A DNA stretch of 64,000 bases from Centipeda felix (lineage in GTDB: Bacteria; Bacillota; Negativicutes; Selenomonadales; Selenomonadaceae), in the NCBI RefSeq assembly GCF_900186465.1, contig NZ_LT891959.1:124001-188000 (forward strand), in the 5' to 3' direction. The position numbers were made by a program, and so were the translations under genes. This document shows positions 33,763 to 42,467 of this stretch, piece by piece. Under the pieces are notes generated by a model. That model did no database searches and was not told the DNA's origin. It saw only the letters and a list, made by a program, of their open reading frames with translations. Numbering within the stretch: position 1 is the stretch's first letter; each line of letters begins with the position of its first letter.

Positions 33763-36274
33763 TTTCAACGGCGGGGCGAATGCGGTCGGCGACATGATCG
33801 GCAAGCATACGCATTCCCTCGTTGTCCTCCGTAACGGCGTTCTCGATTTGCACCTGTATGTGAATCTGGCGATTGTCCGTCATGGAGGGAGCGGACTGAG
33901 CAGCTCCCGACGAAGCATTTGCGCCCTGCCCCGCAGTTTGAATGCTCTGCGCCTGTTTCCCCAATCCTGCCATCATCTGCACATACGAGAATTCCTGTCC
34001 ATTGACACGAATGCGTGAATTGTCCTCACGCTTCTCGGGGGCAAAATTCGGCAGGAGATTCTCCATCGCCCATTTACGCCCGGACTGAAACTGTTGGAGA
34101 AGCTCCGGTGTCAGCCCCAAGTCCTCTGCCGTAAACTTGTTCTTTTTGCGAAGGTACTGCATCAATCCGACCTGCCCGGACTCCTTGAATACCTTCAGTT
34201 CCTCTTTCTGGGAGCGGAGAACTTCCAAGGCGGCGTTGCGCTTGACATCGAGTTTCTGCTTCTCTGCCCACCGCGTCGCCTCGACCTCGTCCAATCCCTT
34301 CTGCACCCACGCTTCCTTCTCACGCTCAATCTCCGCAAGGCGATTTTCGAGTTCGGTCTTCCAGATGGCACTGATGTTAGAAGCGACATCCCGCTCCCAC
34401 TGCTCCATTACCCGCGCCTTGCTCTCACTGAGCCAGTTCTGCGTCTGTACCTCGTCCAAGCCCTTCTGACGAAATGCATCAGCTTCACGGGCGATGGAGT
34501 CCAACTTGTTCTGCAGGTCAGTTTTGTAGAGTGCATTCGCCTTATCCACAACGTCGCGCTGAAAGTCGGAATATATCTTCGCTTCCTTCGCCAGACGGTA
34601 TTCGTCGATCAGATGCGGATCTGCGCCTTTCTGGAAGAAATCGAAGGATTCGCGATCCAGACTGTGAAGGCTGTTCTGGATGTCCGTATGCGTCAGTGTA
34701 TATAAACTGTCCGTCAGCTGTGTGGTCGCTTTTGCAGATTCGCTGACCGTCTTTGCGGCATCCTTTTCCGCAGCTGCACGGATCGCCGCAGCTTTGGCAT
34801 TCTGCTCCTGCGCCTTGGCATTCTGCTCCGCCTCGACACGGGCGCTCTCCTCTGCCGCTGCTTTCTCTTTGGCAATCTTCTGCTGTTCTTGGTATTGCTT
34901 GTATTCGTCCCCGTAGAGAGCATCGAGAACGCTGCCGCCGAGGAACGGAACAGCAATCAGCGGAGATGCCACGGGGTGATTTTTCACAAGCCAGCTGTTC
35001 GCCTCGGCGTGTTCATTGACCTTATGAATTTGCTCCCCGACAAAACCTGCAAGCTCCGCGACGGTCTTGAGTGCTTCGCCCCATCCGAGGACGGCATCCT
35101 TGATTTCGTCCTTGTTGTCCCGAATCGTTTCAACCAGAGATTCAAACCCATCGTTGATCTCCGGCATCAGCTCCTCGGCGGCAGGAAGGAGTGCCGCACC
35201 GAGAGCAAGTTTCAGCTGCCCTGCTTCCATCTCCATTTCGCGCCATTTGAGGTATGTCTCATGCGCCTGTTCGGGGTCGAGCAGTCCCGTGGTCTTGACG
35301 CGAGAGGAAATCGTCATTAAATCGTCATACTGTTCGAGAATCGGGATAAGCGCCGCACCACGCACACCGAGGACTTCGGCGGTATATGCTTCCTCCATTC
35401 CTGCTTCGCTTGCCGTCTTGTATCCCTTGGCAAGCTGCGCCAGCTGCTCATTGAGCGGCAGGAGATTGCCCTGCTGATCCTTGAGTACGATGCCGAAGCG
35501 TGAGAGTGCGCGAGACGTGTCATTGCCAGAATTGCCCGCTGCAGATACCTGCTTGTCGAGACGTGCGATCAGAGGTATGACGCTCTTGATATCCGTATCC
35601 GCAAGCTGAAACACCCGATTGAGCGTCGCCGCCTCACCCGCAGAGACGTGAAGCCTCTGCGTCAGCTTATAGACATTCTCGCCCGCAAGCATCGCATCTT
35701 TCGTGATATTGAACAGCCCCGCACCCGTCGCTGCAACTGCCATAACTGCGGCCATCTTTGCAGACAGCACATTGAATCCGCTCGTGAGATTCTTGACACC
35801 TGCCTGTGCCGCCGTCATCCCTGCAGTGATACGCCCGCCGAGCGTGCCTGAGAGAACGGCACTTTCTTTTAGGCGGTTATTCAGCTTTCGCACCTCGGCT
35901 TCGGTCTGCGCAACTGTCCGTTGCTGACGTAACAGGTTACTTTCAGCACGCCGATAGGACGCACTATCCGCGCCGTCATTCTTCTTTGCGGATTGGAGGA
36001 CAGCGGCAAGAATCTGTTCTTTCTGCCGCTGAATATCCAGTTCGCGATTGATCGCCTGATGGCGTACCCTGATCTTGTCGAGTTCCGTCCCCACACCGTC
36101 GAGTTTGGCAAGATCAGCATCCAATTTCAGATGGATGTTGTTTGCCTTGCTGTTGAGCCGCGCAATGGAATCCGAGACAGTTTTCCCCGCCGTGTCGAAA
36201 TCCAACTGCAGCTGTGCGATGTTGAGACCGATGTCGAGATAGAGTTCGTCGATCTTCTGTCCGCGCTTTGCCAC
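33722..36274 (-). CDS. Phage tail tape measure protein
   Basis: 850 aa. The N-terminus (KIDELYLDIGLNIAQLQLDF) is that of tail length proteins, followed by long coiled coils (residues 50-140 and 490-720) and hydrophobic helices near 165-205 (TAGMTAAQAGVKNLT and AAVMAVAATGAGLF). The length sets the tail length in siphoviruses, about 125 nm if each residue contributes 0.15 nm. It follows the tail chaperone as usual. The C-terminal section overlaps the next gene. Confidence 0.9.
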   Translation of the reverse strand: MAKRGQKIDELYLDIGLNIAQLQLDFDTAGKTVSDSIARLNSKANNIHLKLDADLAKLDGVGTELDKIRVRHQAINRELDIQRQKEQILAAVLQSAKKNDGADSASYRRAESNLLRQQRTVAQTEAEVRKLNNRLKESAVLSGTLGGRITAGMTAAQAGVKNLTSGFNVLSAKMAAVMAVAATGAGLFNITKDAMLAGENVYKLTQRLHVSAGEAATLNRVFQLADTDIKSVIPLIARLDKQVSAAGNSGNDTSRALSRFGIVLKDQQGNLLPLNEQLAQLAKGYKTASEAGMEEAYTAEVLGVRGAALIPILEQYDDLMTISSRVKTTGLLDPEQAHETYLKWREMEMEAGQLKLALGAALLPAAEELMPEINDGFESLVETIRDNKDEIKDAVLGWGEALKTVAELAGFVGEQIHKVNEHAEANSWLVKNHPVASPLIAVPFLGGSVLDALYGDEYKQYQEQQKIAKEKAAAEESARVEAEQNAKAQEQNAKAAAIRAAAEKDAAKTVSESAKATTQLTDSLYTLTHTDIQNSLHSLDRESFDFFQKGADPHLIDEYRLAKEAKIYSDFQRDVVDKANALYKTDLQNKLDSIAREADAFRQKGLDEVQTQNWLSESKARVMEQWERDVASNISAIWKTELENRLAEIEREKEAWVQKGLDEVEATRWAEKQKLDVKRNAALEVLRSQKEELKVFKESGQVGLMQYLRKKNKFTAEDLGLTPELLQQFQSGRKWAMENLLPNFAPEKREDNSRIRVNGQEFSYVQMMAGLGKQAQSIQTAGQGANASSGAAQSAPSMTDNRQIHIQVQIENAVTEDNEGMRMLADHVADRIRPAVENALGGDSNSYSHW

Positions 36275-36287
36275 TCCATCTCCCTCC

Positions 36288-36491
36288 CTACATCACGTCG
36301 TCAATAAAGCGTTCACATTGCTGCTGTTCGCACAGTGCCGTTACCACAAGCTGATCGAGCAGGAACGCAATCTCGTGCCTGTCGATTTCCTGCATCGTCC
36401 ATCCGTAGGCGGACTGCAGTCGCTCGTAGTAGCGCAGTAGATTCTGGTACGGAGAAAGAACTACGCCTCTTTCCCCGTCTCCTCGTTTGGG
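36288..36491 (-). CDS. Tail assembly chaperone extension (gpGT-type, made by -1 frameshift)
   Basis: This open frame is in the -1 frame relative to the chaperone gene and is fused to it by slippage at CCCAAAC. The fusion is 97 plus 65 residues, about 162 aa. The extension includes VVLSPYQNLLRYYERLQSAYG and HEIAFLLDQLVVTA. It has no good start of its own: a Met exists at 36530 but no ribosome site is seen. In lambda-like phages the fused gpGT protein chaperones the tape measure. It ends 14 nt before the tape-measure start. Confidence 0.8.
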   Translation of the reverse strand, partial: PKRGDGERGVVLSPYQNLLRYYERLQSAYGWTMQEIDRHEIAFLLDQLVVTALCEQQQCERFIDDVM

Positions 36492-36775
36492 AGGTTCACC
36501 AGTTTGGAGAACGTCAACGACTGAATCCATCGAAAAAGGGAGCGCGTCAACGGTACGATGTCCGCAACGTCCACGTTTTCGTCGATGACTTCCTTCGTCA
36601 CTTCCTCCCGTCCGAATCCAAGGACAATCAGTCGGACGTGCTCGTCCAAAAAGGCCTCAAGATTCATGTCCTGTTTGTCGGCATCAAAAAAGGCAAGGAA
36701 CTCACGCCAGACCTTCATCTTCGGAGGGTTCGGCGTTATCTCCCTGCCCGCAATATGCAGTTTCGGCGTTTCCAT
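36461..36775 (-). CDS. Tail assembly chaperone, short form (gpG-type)
   Basis: 104 aa from the ATG at 36775 (GAGGGAGG upstream). It is acidic and helical, ending NLPNEETGKEA. Position between the major tail protein and tape measure identifies the gpG analogue. Within it lies the slippery heptamer C_CCA_AAC in the zero frame, allowing a fraction of ribosomes to enter the -1 frame and produce the longer form. Confidence 0.85.
   Translation of the reverse strand: METPKLHIAGREITPNPPKMKVWREFLAFFDADKQDMNLEAFLDEHVRLIVLGFGREEVTKEVIDENVDVADIVPLTRSLFRWIQSLTFSKLVNLPNEETGKEA
36485..36491 (-). other. Programmed -1 ribosomal frameshift site (CCCAAAC)
   Basis: The heptamer fits X_XXY_YYZ exactly in the gene's reading frame (CTC CCA AAC). 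The short-form frame stops 24 nt downstream, and the -1 frame stays open to 36288. This is the conserved arrangement of siphovirus tail chaperones. Confidence 0.8.
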
Positions 36776-36786
36776 CGTGTCCTCCC

Positions 36787-37386
36787 TCAGACCTGCTCGT
36801 ACCACTTCGTCCCAGTCTCAGCGGCAAAGCCTGCCGCCTCTTCGTCTGCCTTGGCGTAGGACAGCCCGTCCGAGAGACGGTAGATCGCCTTTGCCGTCAG
36901 CGTCGGTGTGTCGAACTGAATGCTCTCCTGCTTCGAGTTGCCGCTCTCGGAGGGTTCCGTGAATTGGACTTTGTAGAATTTAGTGAAGCGTTTCTTCCCG
37001 TTCCTCTTATCCGACTGGAAGAGGACGGCGAAGTACGGAGCGACATCGTCCTTGCCCGCCTTCATCACGCCGTTCTCGATACTGTGCCCCAGAAGGTAAG
37101 CCGTATATTCGAGCGGCAATGCGGCAGTGTCGAAGGTAAGGTCGTAAGATGCGGTATTGGATGCCGTATCCACGGACTGCCCGTCGGCAAAAAGCTCCGC
37201 CTGATTCGTCTGCGGCTTGATGTCCACCTTGCGTAAGAGCTTCCCAAGTGGGATGGGCTTCTCGTAGGTCGCCGTGCCGCCCGACTCGTCGGTGAGCATT
37301 TTTGCGATATGAAGTTTCTGGATGTTGATGAATTGCCCGCTCGTAAGATTCCCTGCGGGCTTTCCTGTTGGTGTTGGACTTGGCAT
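36787..37386 (-). CDS. Major tail tube protein
   Basis: 199 aa from ATG 37386 (GGAGGGAG upstream). The sequence matches the phi13-type/major tail family, with LTSGQFINIQKLHIAKMLTD at the start, VDIKPQTNQAELFADGQ, and AAYDLTFDTAALPL-like TASYDLTFDTAALPLEYTA (limits given). It polymerises as hexameric rings into the tail tube. It sits directly before the tail chaperone, as expected. Confidence 0.88.
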   Translation of the reverse strand: MPSPTPTGKPAGNLTSGQFINIQKLHIAKMLTDESGGTATYEKPIPLGKLLRKVDIKPQTNQAELFADGQSVDTASNTASYDLTFDTAALPLEYTAYLLGHSIENGVMKAGKDDVAPYFAVLFQSDKRNGKKRFTKFYKVQFTEPSESGNSKQESIQFDTPTLTAKAIYRLSDGLSYAKADEEAAGFAAETGTKWYEQV

Positions 37387-37387
37387 A

Positions 37388-37750
37388 TTATTCTCCCTCC
37401 ATTGCTGTTCTGTAATCCGTAATTTCCACAAAAATATCTTTCTCAACAAGCTCCTGTGTCTGCGCACGGACAAATCCGAGCGGCAGAAGCACATTCTGCA
37501 CGGCTTTATGAATCTCCGGAAAGCGTCCATCCTTTGTCAGAATGTGGATACGCACTGTCACGCGCCGCTCCAGTTCCGTGCCGTCTGCCGAGAGTGCTGG
37601 GACATCGGAGATCACCGAATAGACGATGATCGGATATGTCCCAGCATCGGGGCTGCGTCCGTGGTAGATGCCCTTCTTCCCGTGTGCGAGAAGCTGTGTC
37701 AGCTCCTTCGAGCGCACAAGTGCCTGATACACCATCCGTGCCGTACTCAT
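37388..37750 (-). CDS. Tail completion protein (DUF3168/gp17-like)
   Basis: 120 aa. The pattern VYQALVRSKELTQLLAHG, YPIIVYSVISDVPALSADG and VTVRIHILTKDG resembles tail terminator/completion proteins, which cap the tail and join it to the head connector. Start and stop abut neighbours: the gene overlaps the gp10-like gene by 4 nt and ends 1 nt before the major tail protein start. Confidence 0.75.
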   Translation of the reverse strand: MSTARMVYQALVRSKELTQLLAHGKKGIYHGRSPDAGTYPIIVYSVISDVPALSADGTELERRVTVRIHILTKDGRFPEIHKAVQNVLLPLGFVRAQTQELVEKDIFVEITDYRTAMEGE

Positions 37751-38145
37751 TTCCCCCTCCTCCGAATGGCAGACCTTACGGCATCGACGATAGCAGAACG
37801 GATCCCGTCCTTCTTGGCATCAAGCGCGGGATAGAGAAACGGACGGTTGATGCGTGGGCTGAACTCAACGAGTGTACCGTAGAATACGCCGTCACTGGAT
37901 TCCGCATCTGCTGCGATCCTCCAAACAGAGCCATCCTTGCGTCGCAGTCGCTTATGGATGGAGTCGCGCAGCGCACCTTTGACCACGCGCTTATCTGTTC
38001 CCGTATAGACGGGACAGCGGTTCTTTGCCTCCGCGACCACATCATCCGCGCCATGTGCGAGTGCTGCCTTTGCTGCAGCCGTCGCCTCTGCGCCAAGCTC
38101 GGACAATATCTTCTCGGCAGAGACGAATCCTCGGTATCTAGCCAT
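37747..38145 (-). CDS. HK97 gp10-family head-tail joining protein
   Basis: 132 aa. Motifs of the gp10 family are visible: VAEAKNRCPVYTGTDKRVVKGALRDSI (limits given), GVFYGTLVEFSPRINRPFLYPALDA and a basic end. The RPFLYPAL phrase is typical. It connects neck and tail. The ATG at 38145 follows GGTGG and overlaps the adaptor gene upstream by 8 nt. Confidence 0.88.
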   Translation of the reverse strand: MARYRGFVSAEKILSELGAEATAAAKAALAHGADDVVAEAKNRCPVYTGTDKRVVKGALRDSIHKRLRRKDGSVWRIAADAESSDGVFYGTLVEFSPRINRPFLYPALDAKKDGIRSAIVDAVRSAIRRRGK

Positions 38146-38476
38146 CTTCCACCAACTCCCTGCATTCTATGACAAGCCACCGTTTCTTTCCACCAAGCGG
38201 ATACGGCGGCGCGATAGGTATGAGCGTTTTATCATCCCAATGGATACGATCCGTCACTCGGACATCCGTGCGGTAGCGGATCACAATGCGGTAATCCACC
38301 TCCTGCACCTTCTCCGCATAGCCATCGGAGATTTTTTCCGCAAAGGGCAGAACGAGTGCCCAGGCCTTTGAAATCTCCTGCACAGAAGAGGAGCAGATAT
38401 TCCCCTCATCATCCGTATCTGTCACAGGGCGCAGGATGGAGATTCGATGACGCAGTTCACTCATCGACACTCTCAC
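38138..38476 (-). CDS. Phage head-tail adaptor (Phage_H_T_join)
   Basis: 112 aa. SELRHRISILRPVTDTDDEGN is the standard opening of the head-tail joining family (gp16/gp7 type). The frame begins with GTG at 38476, with GGAGG eight bases upstream and the preceding gene's stop adjacent; an alternative ATG at 38464 would remove four residues. It links connector and tail. Confidence 0.88.
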   Translation of the reverse strand: MRVSMSELRHRISILRPVTDTDDEGNICSSSVQEISKAWALVLPFAEKISDGYAEKVQEVDYRIVIRYRTDVRVTDRIHWDDKTLIPIAPPYPLGGKKRWLVIECRELVEDG

Positions 38477-38752
38477 CTAAAAGACCTCCTTCCGCACACC
38501 GAAGAGCAGAGAGCGCAGTGTCAGCGCAAGCCCTCTGTGATCCGCTTCCTCTCTGTGTTCATAGAGATAGGATACGGCATAGAGGATTGCAACGCGCACA
38601 ATCGCCTGATCTTCGACCTTGGACAGTTTCTTCACGCGCAGTAATGCAGTACAAATCTGTTCTGCTGTCTCCGTAAAGTGTGTGAGGAGATCATCTTCCT
38701 CATCGCCGTCAATCCTAAGATACTGCTTGACTGCTGCAAGCGGCACAAGCAT
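38477..38752 (-). CDS. Head-tail connector protein (gp6-like, DUF3199/phage QLRG family)
   Basis: 91 aa. VKQYLRIDGDEEDDLLTHF is the conserved start of gp6-like DNA-packaging connector proteins, forming a ring beneath the portal. GAGGTGG precedes the ATG. It follows the capsid gene after a 75-nt gap that contains a MITE-end fragment. Confidence 0.88.
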   Translation of the reverse strand: MLVPLAAVKQYLRIDGDEEDDLLTHFTETAEQICTALLRVKKLSKVEDQAIVRVAILYAVSYLYEHREEADHRGLALTLRSLLFGVRKEVF

Positions 38753-38800
38753 AGAACCACCTCCCCTCTTTGCCGCAAAAACGAAATTCCGTCAAATTGT

Positions 38801-38822
38801 TGCTGAATTTATCAGGGATTCC
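38801..38822. repeat. Fragment of the MITE-like terminal repeat
   Basis: TGCTGAATTTATCAG is identical to the right end of the element at 19313-19479, and GGATTCC continues like its other end. It sits between the capsid stop and the connector start, in the prophage. Confidence 0.6.
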
Positions 38823-38827
38823 ATACA

Positions 38828-40003
38828 TCACCCCTTCATCTTGAGCGTCTGCACGGCTTCCTCAAGAACGAGTTTGCCGTCCACGCGCTCCTTCATGACG
38901 TAGCCGACCATGCCGTTGCCTGCAAACAGCTCCTTGAGTTCCTGCAGGGAACGTGTCCCACGGTCGCCGATGTTGTAGTAGGAGTAGTCTCCGAATGCGA
39001 TGACAGTCTTGCCCGCCTCGACAGCAGGCATATATGCCGAAGAGTACACGGGATAGCCGAGCAGACGGTCCGGTTCGCCCATCTGGTAGGATGGCTGCCA
39101 GAAATACGCTCCGTTGGCATCCTTGAGTTTGCGGATGCTTGCAAGCGTCTGGTCGTTGACGATGAACGCCGCATTCTTGCGGTAGGGACGCTTGAGGCTG
39201 TAGACGAGTGTCACAAGTTCATCCGCTTTGAGGTCTGCCGCCGCTGTGGTGACGGATGTCTTTGCGGAGGCAAGGAGTCCCTTCGGCTTGTGCGTCCCGT
39301 CGCCATTCAGGAACGCGTCCTCCTCGGCGTTGCCGAGTGCTTTGCCGAACTGTTCGATGAGATAGTTTTCAAGCTTGAAGGCGTTGTCATAGAGCAGCTC
39401 CTCCGTCACCTTGACCGCAACGTGGAGCTTGTGCGCGTCGAGGACGATCTGGTCGAAGGTCGCCTCACCGAAAGTCAGAGGTGCGCCCTCCTCAACCCAC
39501 GATGCGGCGGGCTTTGTGGCGGCAATGTTGATCTTATGCTCCCCGCTCGTGGTGATAACCGTCGCAAGCGGACGCAGGACGTTCTCTTCATTCAGTACGT
39601 CAATGAGACGCTGATCGTATTCCGTGGGAACGAGATAACCGCCGTTTGCATCCACACCCTCCTGCAGGACGTTCTCCACCTGCCGGAAGTTCGTACGGAG
39701 TGCCTTGAGCATTGCCGCACGGTATGCCTCGCTTGCACGTCCCGTTCTTTCTGCATTGAGCGCAGCCCCCGGAATGTTGGTGATTGCCGCCGTCACGGGC
39801 TTTGCAAGCTGCGCGTCGAGAATCGCCTGACGCTCCATGCGCTCGATGTCCTTCCCGAGCGCAAGCACCTCATTCTCCATCTGCTCGTACGCTTTGGCAT
39901 CCTCTGCCGTAAGACGACCGTCCTTTTCGTGAGAATCCAGAAACTGCTTTGCCTGTTCCCACATTTCCGCACGCTTCTCGCGCATTGCCATGATCTTATC
40001 CAT
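38828..40003 (-). CDS. HK97-type major capsid protein
   Basis: 391 aa. An N-terminal coiled-coil scaffold (delta) domain of about 100 residues (MREKRAEMWEQAKQF, MENEVLALGKDIERMER) precedes the HK97 core (NGGYLVPTEYDQRLIDVL, TSGEHKINIAATKPAASWVEEG split by limits, PIEDAFLNGDG-like EEDAFLNGDG, GNGMVGYVMKERVDGK). The protease encoded next to it removes the scaffold. GGAGG precedes ATG 40003. It forms the icosahedral shell. Confidence 0.95.
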   Translation of the reverse strand: MDKIMAMREKRAEMWEQAKQFLDSHEKDGRLTAEDAKAYEQMENEVLALGKDIERMERQAILDAQLAKPVTAAITNIPGAALNAERTGRASEAYRAAMLKALRTNFRQVENVLQEGVDANGGYLVPTEYDQRLIDVLNEENVLRPLATVITTSGEHKINIAATKPAASWVEEGAPLTFGEATFDQIVLDAHKLHVAVKVTEELLYDNAFKLENYLIEQFGKALGNAEEDAFLNGDGTHKPKGLLASAKTSVTTAAADLKADELVTLVYSLKRPYRKNAAFIVNDQTLASIRKLKDANGAYFWQPSYQMGEPDRLLGYPVYSSAYMPAVEAGKTVIAFGDYSYYNIGDRGTRSLQELKELFAGNGMVGYVMKERVDGKLVLEEAVQTLKMKG

Positions 40004-40018
40004 GTTCTTTTTCCTCCG

Positions 40019-40714
40019 TTAATGCGAAATAGAAAAGAGCCGCTTCTTAAACGGCTCTGCATCGACATTAGTATTTTGCGTTCCCTGCCCGAATTTCGAG
40101 AGCAGAGAGTTCGTGACGGCGGCACGGGAGAAGATCAGTCCGTCTGCCGTATCCGTCATAGGACGCTGAACGTCCGCATAGAGAACAGAATCTGCAAATC
40201 CAAGCTCCACTGCTTTCTTTGCGTTCATCCACGTCTCGGCATCCATCAGCCGTGAAATCTTCGCACGGGAAAGTCCCGTCTTGAGTTCGTAGGCGTTGAT
40301 GATACTCTCCTTGATTTCAGAGAGGAACGTGATTGTCCGCTCCATCTCATGTGTGTCTCCGATGGAAACGGTCATCGGATTGTGAATCATAATGGTGGCT
40401 ACGGGCGACATCTCAACCGTTGATCCTGCCATCGCAACGACGGAAGCAGCAGAGGCGGCAATCCCGTCAATCTTGACGGCGACATTCCCCTTATACTCCA
40501 TGAGCATATTGTAGATCTGTGCTGCCGCATAACAATCCCCGCCCGGTGAGTTGATCCAAAGGTCAACATCTCCCTCGGCAGCGTGAAGCTCGGAGCGGAA
40601 CATCTGAGGTGTGACTTCATCGCCCCACCACGTTTCGTCCGAGATTTCACCATCAAGAAGCAAGATTCGCTTCTCTCCTTCGTTCCGTACCCAGTTCCAA
40701 AATTTACGTTTCAT
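40019..40714 (-). CDS. ClpP-type prohead protease
   Basis: 231 aa from ATG 40714 (GAAGGGAG six bases upstream). The ClpP fold is clear: WINSPGGDCYAAAQIYNML, then GIAASAASVVAMAG with the catalytic Ser, MIHNPMT with the His, and an Asp later. It cleaves the capsid scaffold during head maturation. It overlaps the portal gene by 11 nt and precedes the capsid gene by 15 nt. Confidence 0.93.
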   Translation of the reverse strand: MKRKFWNWVRNEGEKRILLLDGEISDETWWGDEVTPQMFRSELHAAEGDVDLWINSPGGDCYAAAQIYNMLMEYKGNVAVKIDGIAASAASVVAMAGSTVEMSPVATIMIHNPMTVSIGDTHEMERTITFLSEIKESIINAYELKTGLSRAKISRLMDAETWMNAKKAVELGFADSVLYADVQRPMTDTADGLIFSRAAVTNSLLSKFGQGTQNTNVDAEPFKKRLFSISH

Positions 40715-41957
40715 CACTTACTCCCTTCTGCCTAGCGGCAAACAGCCCTGCGTCCCTCAGTTTCGTCATATTCCCGTTGATGAGATAGAGATCGCCACCC
40801 TCGTCCGCTTCGATGGGGTTCATGTCCTCAAGACTGCGGATGTCGTTCGCCGAGAGCCATCCGTTCTGCCGCCCGATGGCATAGCCTTCCATACGGCTCT
40901 TGTAATCCCCGCGCAGCAACCCATCCACATTGAAACGAATGAAGTAATCCTTCCGCTCCTTCTCCGTCAGCAATGCTTTTTGAAGCGACTGCTCCCATCG
41001 CATTACCCACGGATTCAAGGTGTATTTGACGAACTCCAAGGACTGCTGCTCGATGTTCGAAAACGAGGATTTCTCCAAGTCTCCGACCATATGCGGCGGT
41101 ACACGGTAGAGCCGTGCAATCTCGTCAATCTGGAACTTCCTCGTTTCAAGGAACTGCGCCTCCTCGGGCGGTATGGCAATCTGCTGATACTTCACGCCCT
41201 CCTCGAGGACGGCGATCCTGCCCGTGTTCATCGTGCCGCCGTAAACGGCGTGCCAACTCTCACGGAGCTTCGACGGGTCTTTGAGGACACCCGGATGTTC
41301 GAGTACGCCACCCGGACGCGCTCCGTTCTTGAAGAATGCCGCACCGTATTCCTCGGTCGCAAGTGCAATCCCGATGGCATTCTTTGCCATAGCAATGGGA
41401 GAATAGCCGACCAAGCCGTCAAATCCAAGTCCCGGAATATGCAGCACATCCTCACGCCGTAGCCGAATCTGCCCCTTGTCCGCAAAATTCGGATTCTCCT
41501 CCGTGCTTCTGGTGTAGGTGTAGTAGAGTTCACCTGTCCGACTGTCACGGCTGACCTCCATCTTGTCTGGGAGCAGAGGATAAAGTCCGAGAACACGCCC
41601 CCTGCCATCCCGCAAAATTTGTGCGTAAGCATTCCCCCACAGAAGAAGGTGACTCATCATTGTTTCGCGAAATATAAAGGAGGTCATCTCGGGATTCGGC
41701 GCATCATGGAGCAGGAAGTACAACGGATGCTCCGGCACGCGCTCCTTGCCCTGTCCTTTGTAGATGTAGACGTGAAGCGGCAGTCCCGCGATGGATTCGG
41801 CGAGAATACGCACACAGGCATAGACCGCCGTTGTCTGCATTGCCGTCCGTTCGTTGACCGCCTTGCCCGCCGCCGTCTGCCCAAACAAAAAGGACAAGCC
41901 GCCAAGATGATTCTTGGGCTTGTCCCGCGAACGGAAGAGTTTGCTGAATAGGTTCAT
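40704..41957 (-). CDS. Phage portal protein (HK97 family)
   Basis: 417 aa from the ATG at 41957, with GGAGG six bases before it. Typical segments are AVYACVRILAESIAGLPLHVY, MMSHLLLWGNAYAQILRDGRG and RLYRVPPHMVGDLEKSSFSNIEQQS (limits given). The dodecameric portal sits at one vertex and channels DNA. Gene order terL-portal-protease-capsid is canonical. Confidence 0.94.
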   Translation of the reverse strand: MNLFSKLFRSRDKPKNHLGGLSFLFGQTAAGKAVNERTAMQTTAVYACVRILAESIAGLPLHVYIYKGQGKERVPEHPLYFLLHDAPNPEMTSFIFRETMMSHLLLWGNAYAQILRDGRGRVLGLYPLLPDKMEVSRDSRTGELYYTYTRSTEENPNFADKGQIRLRREDVLHIPGLGFDGLVGYSPIAMAKNAIGIALATEEYGAAFFKNGARPGGVLEHPGVLKDPSKLRESWHAVYGGTMNTGRIAVLEEGVKYQQIAIPPEEAQFLETRKFQIDEIARLYRVPPHMVGDLEKSSFSNIEQQSLEFVKYTLNPWVMRWEQSLQKALLTEKERKDYFIRFNVDGLLRGDYKSRMEGYAIGRQNGWLSANDIRSLEDMNPIEADEGGDLYLINGNMTKLRDAGLFAARQKGVSDET

Positions 41958-42025
41958 GGAAACCTCCATTTCAAAAGATGATAGCAGAAGCGCCGCCCTT
42001 CCGAGCGGCGCTCCCTCATTTCGGT

Positions 42026-42352
42026 TTAGAAGTTTTCGATGCAGGAAAGCTCCATGCTGTTGATTGCGGCTGTGAATCTTGCCCCCCGCGCAATCTCGTC
42101 GGCGGCTTTCAAAAGTTCCTCCGGCGTTGGATTTCCGCCCATCTGGCAAATGCCGGCGTTGGCTTTGATGTCTCGGAAAACCTTGCGGGCTTCCCAATCC
42201 GTCTTCTCGTAATCCGTTTCTTTGCGAATCTCGATGCGGATGCAGGTGTCGTGGTTGCTCTCGTTTGCCCAGCCCATCGTGTTTTCCTGCAGCTTGAGTC
42301 CGTACTCGGCAGCCTTGCTCTCGATGATCTCGGCAATTTCCTTCTTCGTCAT
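42026..42352 (-). CDS. Small unknown protein between terminase and portal
   Basis: 108 aa from the ATG at 42352 (GGAGG upstream). It begins MTKKEIAEIIESKAAEYGLK and has no recognised motif except a Cys-rich end (SCIENF, GICQMGG). Phage proteins of this type are common between terL and portal in Clostridia-type phages with no known function. Leader motif copy B lies 50 nt upstream. Confidence 0.65.
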   Translation of the reverse strand: MTKKEIAEIIESKAAEYGLKLQENTMGWANESNHDTCIRIEIRKETDYEKTDWEARKVFRDIKANAGICQMGGNPTPEELLKAADEIARGARFTAAINSMELSCIENF

Positions 42353-42402
42353 TTTCTTTTCCTCCGTTTCTTGGTTCTTCGGTTTTCCCTTTCGGTATGT
42401 GT

Positions 42403-42434
42403 ATATTCCCGTACTATCGGCAAAATAGCAAGGC
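42403..42434 (-). repeat. Phage leader motif, copy B
   Basis: Read leftward: CTTGCTATTTTGCCGATAG then TACGGGAATAT. It shares 27 of 32 positions with copy A. It lies in the gap between terL and the 108-aa gene. Confidence 0.75.
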
Positions 42435-42467
42435 CATATGTGAAGATAAAGAGTGTATACGATCGCC

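Noticed and set aside
36288-36530. Independent small gene starting at 36530
   Set aside because: No ribosome site; the frame relation and CCCAAAC favour a frameshifted extension.
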